The translations under genes and the position numbers were made by a program. From Rubrobacter sp. (GTDB taxonomy: Bacteria > Actinomycetota > Rubrobacteria > Rubrobacterales > Rubrobacteraceae): a stretch of 10,279 nt of DNA. The notes beneath the pieces were generated by a model. That model worked only from the letters and a program-made list of their open reading frames with translations. It was not told the DNA's origin and made no database searches. Below are positions 5,884 to 10,279 of this stretch, piece after piece; position 1 is the stretch's first letter, and each line of letters begins with the position of its first letter. The stretch spans positions 1-10,279 of the forward strand of contig JADDPR010000533.1 in the NCBI GenBank assembly GCA_016781775.1. Direction: 5' to 3'.

Positions 5884-6411
5884 TCAACTGTTGTGCGGTA
5901 CTTCCTCGATCTCCACGCGCTCTATGCGGTCGCCGGGCTCGCGGTCCCTCTGCGGGTCGCGCTCGCGGATGGCGTTCACCACGTCCATCCCCTCGACGAC
6001 CTCGCCGAAGATGGCGTGGCGGCCGTCGAGCCAGGGGGTCGCCCCGTGGGTGATAAAGAACTGAGAGCCACCGGTGTTCGGTCCCGCGTTCGCCATCGAG
6101 AGGATGCCGGGCTTGTCGTGGCGGAGGTCCGGGTGGAACTCGTCGCGGATGTGGTAGCCGGGACCGCCCGCCCCCGTGCCGGTCGGGTCGCCGCCCTGCA
6201 CCATGAAGTCCTTTATGACGCGGTGGAAGGTCGTCCCGTCGAAGTACCCGTCGCGGGCCAGAAAGACGAAGTTGTTGACCGTGTTCGGGGCCTTGTCGGC
6301 GTACAGCTTGATCCTGATGGGACCACGCTCGGTGTGGAACGTCGCGTAGTAGTCGCTGCCCGAGACGATGGTTATGTCTGGCGCACTGGAGTAGTTCTTG
6401 CTCTCTGACAC
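5884..6411 (-). CDS. Cyclophilin-type peptidyl-prolyl cis-trans isomerase (175 aa)
   Basis: Folding catalyst that isomerises X-Pro bonds; no signal peptide or lipobox, so cytosolic. The single cyclophilin domain spans about residues 20-171. Active-site residues matching human CypA are all present: FHRVIKDFMVQGG (Arg64, Phe69, Met70, Gln72), MANAG (Ala107, Asn108), GSQFFIT (Gln117, Phe119), and PWLDGRHAIFG (Trp127, Leu128, His132). The intact Trp predicts cyclosporin sensitivity. GTG at 6411 is chosen because AGGAG lies exactly 6 bases upstream; an alternative TTG at 6441 would add ten residues but has no good ribosome site. It lies about 90 bases downstream of the ABC-class ATPase gene, and a strong hairpin follows its stop, so it ends a transcription unit. 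Confidence 0.93.
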   Translation of the reverse strand: MSESKNYSSAPDITIVSGSDYYATFHTERGPIRIKLYADKAPNTVNNFVFLARDGYFDGTTFHRVIKDFMVQGGDPTGTGAGGPGYHIRDEFHPDLRHDKPGILSMANAGPNTGGSQFFITHGATPWLDGRHAIFGEVVEGMDVVNAIRERDPQRDREPGDRIERVEIEEVPHNS

Positions 6412-6441
6412 TCGAATCTCCTGTTCGTCGCTAAGGGACAA

Positions 6442-6447
6442 ATGCTA
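6442..6447 (-). promoter_or_regulatory. Possible -10 box before the cyclophilin gene
   Basis: TAGCAT on the minus strand, four of six consensus matches, would start transcription near 6435 and give a leader of about 24 bases with AGGAG. No convincing -35 is seen 16-18 bases upstream, so read-through from the ATPase gene is equally possible. Confidence 0.25.
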
Positions 6448-6504
6448 CCGTATCCGGCCGCGCGCTTTGTGAGGCTGTTACGGTGCCGTGAAGAGCCGGC
6501 CTTC

Positions 6505-8205
6505 CTACCGTCCCCCCTCGGCGCTCGCCTCCAGGGAGCGGATGCGGTTTATGGTCGCCGCCACCTCCTGCGGACGCGGGAGGCTCAGCTCCCCGGGATG
6601 CCCTTTGAAGCTCCCTAGAGCGTCCAGGCCGTTCTCCCCGACGGCGTCGAGCGCGCCGCGCACGACCTCCGCGACCTCCCGGCTCTCGTTGCCGGCGGCG
6701 AACTCGCCGATCGCGCGCGCCACCGCCTCGGTCTGGCCGGCCTCGGCGAGCTGCTCCAGGTAGGAGAGATCCACCCGCTCGCGCCCGAGCTCGATCGTGT
6801 GGAGCCCCTTGCCCCTCGCCGTCTCCCTCTTCCCGCGCCGGAGGTCTATGGAGGAGGCGCGCACCCTCCGGCCCCTCGGCGCGCGGGCGTCGGCCGGGGC
6901 GGTAGCCGGCGGCACCCCCGCCGGGAATGCTTCCCGTACCTCCCGGGCCCGTGCGGTCGCGTCGCGGGGAGCGTAGTCCTCCATGAGGATCACGCGGTCC
7001 GCCACGTCGAGGTAGTCGCCGACCCCGCCTACGACCACGACCGTCGAGACCCCCATGGACTCGTACAGGGGGCGCACGAGGTCTATAAACGGGCTTATGG
7101 GCTCCTTACGGACGAGCTCTCGCATCCTCTCGTCCCGGATCATGAAGTTCGTCGCGCTCGTGTCCTCGTCGACGAGGAGGAGGGAGGTCCCGATCTCCAG
7201 GGCTTCGGCGATGTTCGCCGCCTGAGAGGTCGAGCCCGAGGCGTTCGGGGTCGAGAAGCTCGTCGTCGCACGACCCCCGGGGAGCGCCCCGATCATGCCG
7301 GAGATGTCCACCCCCGCAACGCTCCGCCCGTCCTCGGCCCGTATCTTCACCGCGTCGGGCCGCGTCACGACCCCCTCCCGCCCGTCCCCGGGCACATGGT
7401 CGTAGACACCCCACGAGAGCGCCGACAGCAGCGTGCTCTTCCCGTGAAACCCGCCCCCCACGACGAGCGTCACCCCCTCGGGGATGCCCATCCCCGAGAC
7501 CTCACCCCCGTTCGTCAACTCCACGCTAACCCTGTACTCCTCCGGGCTCGCGAACGGCACCGCGCCGTCCCCCAGAGGAAGATCGCTCGCCCCGCTCTCC
7601 CGCGGCAACATCGCCCCGTCGGCGACAAAGGCGACGAGCCCGAGCTCGGGGAGCCGTTTTCTGAGCCCATCCGCGTCCTCGACGGTCTCGACGTGCCTGC
7701 GGGCCGCCCCCTCGTCTACCCCCTCCGGGACGAGCGCCCCCCGCACCACCTCCGGCAGCTCCTCCAGCAGCATCTCCCGCGCCGCCCGCGCATCCACCGA
7801 CCGGCCGCGCGCCGGGAGCCCGACCGCCATCCGCGCCTCCACGTAGCCGTCCTCGACCACCATCGAGGAACGGGGCAGCACTACCTGCGAGGGGCGCTGT
7901 ATCTCCATGCGCCCGCTTCCGCCGGAGCCGCGGTTGCCTCTGACAATCCGGCGCAAAGCCCTCTCCACCGCGCGCGTCAGAAAGTCCTCGAACGCGACGC
8001 GACGCACCCCGTTACCGAAGAGCGCATTATCGAAGCGGTTCTCCTTCGTGCGGGCGCGGACGAGGGAGGGCGGGGCGAAGGGGTCGCGCTGCACGCGGTC
8101 GACGAACAAGGTAAAGGGGCCGAGGTCGTAGGAGCCCCGGAGGTCTCCGTAGGCGCCGTAGCCCTTTCGGTCTATGCGGTCGAGGGTAGATCTGAGGCGC
8201 TGCAT
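6505..8205 (-). CDS. ABC-class predicted ATPase (PF09818-like, 566 aa)
   Basis: Soluble ATPase of the predicted ABC-class ATPase family (PF09818), whose bacterial role is unknown; a eukaryotic relative, MRB1590 of trypanosomes, binds nucleic acid in mitochondrial RNA editing. There is no membrane domain or transporter partner nearby. The N-terminus (LRSTLDRIDRKGYGAYGDLR) and the following RDPFAPPSLVR stretch are typical for the family. Walker A is GGGFHGKST (250-258), the signature-like region is SGSTSQAANIAEAL (323-336), and Walker B is LLLVDEDTSATN with Asp346-Glu347. The C-terminal third (about 440-566) has a basic patch (RAPRGRRVRASSIDLRRGKR, near 450-470), then a helical tail. ATG at 8205 has GGGGGGAG just upstream. 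The length is usual for the family. A TATACT promoter element lies in the short gap before it. The family call is from motif memory and quite secure; function remains open. Confidence 0.9.
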   Translation of the reverse strand: MQRLRSTLDRIDRKGYGAYGDLRGSYDLGPFTLFVDRVQRDPFAPPSLVRARTKENRFDNALFGNGVRRVAFEDFLTRAVERALRRIVRGNRGSGGSGRMEIQRPSQVVLPRSSMVVEDGYVEARMAVGLPARGRSVDARAAREMLLEELPEVVRGALVPEGVDEGAARRHVETVEDADGLRKRLPELGLVAFVADGAMLPRESGASDLPLGDGAVPFASPEEYRVSVELTNGGEVSGMGIPEGVTLVVGGGFHGKSTLLSALSWGVYDHVPGDGREGVVTRPDAVKIRAEDGRSVAGVDISGMIGALPGGRATTSFSTPNASGSTSQAANIAEALEIGTSLLLVDEDTSATNFMIRDERMRELVRKEPISPFIDLVRPLYESMGVSTVVVVGGVGDYLDVADRVILMEDYAPRDATARAREVREAFPAGVPPATAPADARAPRGRRVRASSIDLRRGKRETARGKGLHTIELGRERVDLSYLEQLAEAGQTEAVARAIGEFAAGNESREVAEVVRGALDAVGENGLDALGSFKGHPGELSLPRPQEVAATINRIRSLEASAEGGR

Positions 8206-8245
8206 CTCTCCCCCCCGGGTGTGGAAAGCTTACGCGGTCGCCCGG

Positions 8246-8251
8246 AGTATA
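8246..8251 (-). promoter_or_regulatory. Probable -10 element for the ABC-class ATPase gene
   Basis: TATACT on the minus strand matches five of six consensus bases and lies in the 76-base gap after the hydrolase stop. Transcription would start near 8239 with a leader of about 33 bases ending in a G-rich ribosome site. The -35 region is poor, so strength or sigma class is uncertain. Confidence 0.45.
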
Positions 8252-8281
8252 GTCGTCGTCCCGGACGCTTTGGCCGATTCC

Positions 8282-8983
8282 TTACCCGAGGGCACCGAGC
8301 CACTCGCGCATGGCTTGCGTCGTCTCCTCGGGGCGTTCGAGGGTCGAGAGGTGGCCGCAGCGGTCGATCATACGCAGCCCCGCCCCCGGTATCCCGCCGG
8401 CGAGTTCTTCGTGCAGGGCCGGGGGCGTGAGGGCGTCGTCGCGCCCGCACAGGACGAGGGTGGGGCAAGTGATGCCCGGGAGATCGGCGCGGCTGTCCGG
8501 GCGCCCAATGATGGCCCTCTCCTGCCTCTCGAACTCTTCGGGACCCACGGAGGTCGCCATGCCTTCGACGACCGAGATGAGGTCGGGGTCCTCGACGCGG
8601 TCGGGGTGGATTATCCTGGGCAGGAGCGTGCGCCACACCTCGTCGAAGCGCCCCTCCCGGACCAGCTCGATGAGTGCGAGGCGCGTCTTCGTCTGTTCGG
8701 GGGTGTCGGGCCGTGCAGAAGTGTCGAGGAGGGCCAGGGCCTCCACGCGATCCGGGGCCTGCCGCACGACCTCGAGGGCGACGTAGCCACCCATCGAGAG
8801 GCCTGCGAGCGCGAACCGCTCGGGGGCGGCCTCCAGAACCTCGCGGGCCATTCCTTGTACCATGTCCTGGCCCCTTACCTCCGGAACCTGGATGGGATCG
8901 GCGACGTCTGCGAGGTGCTCGGCCTGATGCCGCCACAGCCGGCTGTCGCAGAGGAGCCCGGGGATGAGGACGAGAGCGGGCAC
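8282..8983 (-). CDS. Alpha/beta-fold hydrolase (233 aa)
   Basis: Cytosolic serine hydrolase of the alpha/beta fold, likely an esterase or related enzyme of unknown substrate. It opens with LVLIPGLLCDSRLW, giving the oxyanion-hole loop, then nucleophile elbow GLSMGG with Ser63, acid loop CGRDDALTPP with Asp183, and CGHLSTLERPEE with His211, so the triad is complete. A helical cap covers about residues 88-165. No signal peptide. The start GTG at 8983 is forced: an in-frame TGA is three codons upstream, and GAGGTG, which overlaps the stop of the preceding small gene, serves as ribosome site. The 6-base spacing to that gene implies translational coupling within the trpS cluster. Family members are annotated variously as MenH-like, BioH-like or 3-oxoadipate enol-lactone hydrolase; none can be preferred. 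Confidence 0.92.
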   Translation of the reverse strand: MPALVLIPGLLCDSRLWRHQAEHLADVADPIQVPEVRGQDMVQGMAREVLEAAPERFALAGLSMGGYVALEVVRQAPDRVEALALLDTSARPDTPEQTKTRLALIELVREGRFDEVWRTLLPRIIHPDRVEDPDLISVVEGMATSVGPEEFERQERAIIGRPDSRADLPGITCPTLVLCGRDDALTPPALHEELAGGIPGAGLRMIDRCGHLSTLERPEETTQAMREWLGALG

Positions 8984-8989
8984 GGCACC

Positions 8990-9211
8990 TCAGCCGGAAT
9001 TTCGTAGCTTGTAGAGTGGCTTGTCGGAGCGGCCTGACTCGCTCTTGACGACCTCTAGCTTCCCTTGGGTTTCGAGGTCGTCCAGGGCGTGGCGGATCTC
9101 GCGCTTGTCCTCGTTTAGGAGGCGGTGCCAGTCGGTGGTGGAGTAGAGGACGCCCTGCGGGATGGCGGTGAGGACCTTGAGGATCTTGCCCTCGATCCTC
9201 TCCCGATCCAC
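8990..9211 (-). CDS. Small winged-helix-like protein (73 aa), unassigned
   Basis: Not recognised as a named family. The predicted order is helix (5-18), helix (24-33, STTDWHRLLN), helix (36-50, KREIRHALDDLETQG), then a two-strand wing (KLEVVKSESG to DKPLYKL), which is the arrangement of winged-helix DNA-binding domains; the third helix is rich in Lys, Arg and His, as a recognition helix would be. Start GTG at 9211 overlaps the trpS TAG stop by one base (TAGTG), so its translation is probably coupled to trpS. It ends 6 bases before the hydrolase start. The frame stays open far upstream through trpS, but the translation there is Arg/Gly-rich shadow sequence, and trpS itself is certain, so the real gene begins at the overlap. 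It could regulate transcription or simply be a structural wHTH. Confidence 0.78.
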   Translation of the reverse strand: MDRERIEGKILKVLTAIPQGVLYSTTDWHRLLNEDKREIRHALDDLETQGKLEVVKSESGRSDKPLYKLRNSG

Positions 9212-10206
9212 TAGTCCAGGCCCATCTTCGTCCGGGCGTCGCCGAGGGCCTGCTGCGCCGCCTCCCGCGCCTTCTCGGCGCCGGCTTCGAGCAGCTCGTC
9301 GAGCTCCCTCGGCGAGTCGAGCAGCGCCAGCGCCCGCTCCCTGACCGGTGCCAGCGCCTCGACGACGGCCTCGGCGAGGTCCTTCTTCAGGTCGCCGTAG
9401 CCCCTGCCCTCGTACTCCTCCTCCAGCTCCGGTACGGTCTTGCCGGTGGTGGCCGCGTAGATGTCGAGGAGGTTGGTGATGGCGGGCTTGTCGGGGCTCG
9501 CGGTCACCTCGGAGCCCGAGTCGGTTTTGGCGCGCCGGATCTTGCGCCTCACGACGTCGGGCTCGTCGAGGATCGCGACGTAGCTGCCCCCAACCGGGGA
9601 GCTCTTGCTCATCTTGCTCGTCGGGTCGTCGAGCGCCATGACGCGCGCGCCGGTCTTCAGGATCATGGGCTCCGGCACCACAAAGGTCTCGCCGAACTGC
9701 CCGTTGAAGCGCCTGGCGAGCGTCCGCGCGAGCTCGAGGTGCTGGCGCTGGTCCTCGCCGACGGGGACGAGGTGCGCGTTGTACAGGAGGATGTCGGCGA
9801 CCATCAAGACCGGGTAGTCGTAGAGCCCGACGCTCGCCGACTCCGCCCCGCCCTTCTGCGCCTTGTCCTTGAACTGCGTCATCCTGGAGAGCTCCCCGAA
9901 CTTCGCGACGCAATTCAGGAGCCAGGCGAGCTCGGCGTGCCCCGAGACCCTGCTCTGGCGGAAGACAACGGACTTCTCCGGGTCTATGCCCGAGGCGAGG
10001 TAGATCGCCGCTACCTCCCGGATCTTCTGCCGCAACATCTTCGGGTCTTGCGGCACCGTGATGGCGTGCAGGTCCACTATGCAAAAATAGTTCTCGTACT
10101 CGTCCTGCATGGCGACCCAGTTTTTCAGAGCCCCCAGGTAATTCCCGAGGTGAAGGTTCCCGCTCGGCTGTATCCCGCTGAATACCCGCTTTTTCTCGCT
10201 CTGCAT
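9211..10206 (-). CDS. trpS: Tryptophanyl-tRNA synthetase (331 aa)
   Basis: Class I aminoacyl-tRNA synthetase that activates tryptophan with ATP and charges tRNA-Trp. The HIGH-like motif is PSGNLHLGN (14-22) with the conserved Gly-Asn, and KMSKS is exact at 198-202. DLHAIT, the family's YDYPVLMVADILLY segment and VGEDQRQH also identify TrpRS over TyrRS. The length is typical of bacterial TrpRS, without an insertion. ATG at 10206 is the only plausible start, as VFSGIQPSG follows within 14 residues. There is no Shine-Dalgarno upstream (bases CGGCTT), and a good -10 box lies 6 bases before the ATG, so a leaderless message is likely. No T-box leader is present. It is the first gene of a three-gene cluster with the winged-helix protein and the hydrolase. 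Confidence 0.97.
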   Translation of the reverse strand: MQSEKKRVFSGIQPSGNLHLGNYLGALKNWVAMQDEYENYFCIVDLHAITVPQDPKMLRQKIREVAAIYLASGIDPEKSVVFRQSRVSGHAELAWLLNCVAKFGELSRMTQFKDKAQKGGAESASVGLYDYPVLMVADILLYNAHLVPVGEDQRQHLELARTLARRFNGQFGETFVVPEPMILKTGARVMALDDPTSKMSKSSPVGGSYVAILDEPDVVRRKIRRAKTDSGSEVTASPDKPAITNLLDIYAATTGKTVPELEEEYEGRGYGDLKKDLAEAVVEALAPVRERALALLDSPRELDELLEAGAEKAREAAQQALGDARTKMGLD

Positions 10207-10212
10207 AAGCCG

Positions 10213-10221
10213 ATTCTAGCA
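10213..10221 (-). promoter_or_regulatory. Extended -10 promoter for a leaderless trpS transcript
   Basis: On the minus strand TGC directly precedes TAGAAT (10213-10218), five of six consensus matches with a TGn extension. Only 6 bases separate it from the trpS ATG, so the transcript should start at or within a base of the A of ATG. The -35 region is not TTGACA-like, consistent with an extended -10 class. The remaining bases to the window edge show no gene. Confidence 0.6.
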
Positions 10222-10279
10222 AATGGGCGGATCGCCCCCTCGCCCGGGAAAGATCCGTACGGGGCGGCGAGGGCGAGGG

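Noticed and set aside
6799..8430. 543-codon plus-strand open frame
   Set aside because: It is antisense to the ABC-class ATPase, whose motifs are intact. The translation is rich in Arg, Pro and His, typical of a GC-rich shadow frame, and it has no recognisable motif.
8990..10222. 410-codon minus-strand open frame covering trpS
   Set aside because: Out of frame with the certain trpS gene; the first ~335 codons are Arg/Gly-rich shadow sequence. Only the last 73 codons from GTG 9211 look like a real protein.
1..10279. Search for CRISPR, insertion sequence, phage or defence genes
   Set aside because: No repeat-spacer pattern, terminal inverted repeats, transposase motifs or defence domains were seen; all genes look chromosomal and compositionally uniform.

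Overview
The window is a GC-rich, gene-dense chromosomal segment. Every gene I can support lies on the minus strand, so transcription runs from high to low coordinates. Very high GC at third codon positions, GTG and TTG starts, and the protein types (Thermus-type MalQ, PF09818-like ATPase, phosphatidylcholine synthase) suggest a high-GC, possibly thermophilic Gram-positive; Rubrobacter-like Actinomycetota is my best guess. That placement is an inference from protein flavour, not from a marker gene. I see no tRNA, rRNA, CRISPR array, insertion sequence, phage gene or obvious transferred island.

Layout in transcription order. (1) trpS (10206-9211), a 73-aa winged-helix-like protein (9211-8990) and an alpha/beta hydrolase (8983-8282) form a tight cluster: the first two overlap by one base and the last two are 6 bases apart. 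The small gene is hidden inside a longer open frame antisense to nothing and out of frame with trpS. trpS appears to be read from a leaderless transcript. (2) A PF09818-type ABC-class ATPase (8205-6505) has its own probable promoter. (3) A cytosolic cyclophilin (6411-5884) is followed by a very strong hairpin. (4) A phosphatidylcholine synthase (5792-5013) follows, with a second terminator-like hairpin about 165 bases downstream. (5) An M42 metallo-aminopeptidase (4741-3692) has the best promoter in the window (TTGACG, 17 bases, TAGGCT). Next, 74 bases on and with no clear terminator between them, is a single-domain AAA ATPase with an unassigned N-terminal half (3617-2148). (6) A small NTF2/SnoaL-like protein (1877-1494) and a 4-alpha-glucanotransferase, malQ (1440 to the window edge, C-terminus cut off), complete the window.

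Most genes are housekeeping: tryptophan charging, protein folding, peptide turnover, glucan metabolism and membrane lipid synthesis. The parts most worth a second look are the unannotated small gene after trpS, the leaderless trpS start, the pairing of an AAA ATPase with a TET-type aminopeptidase, the ABC-class ATPase of unknown function, the choline-dependent lipid synthase, and interleaved inverted repeats in the 271-base gap between pcs and the peptidase gene. I did not find a clear new multi-gene system.
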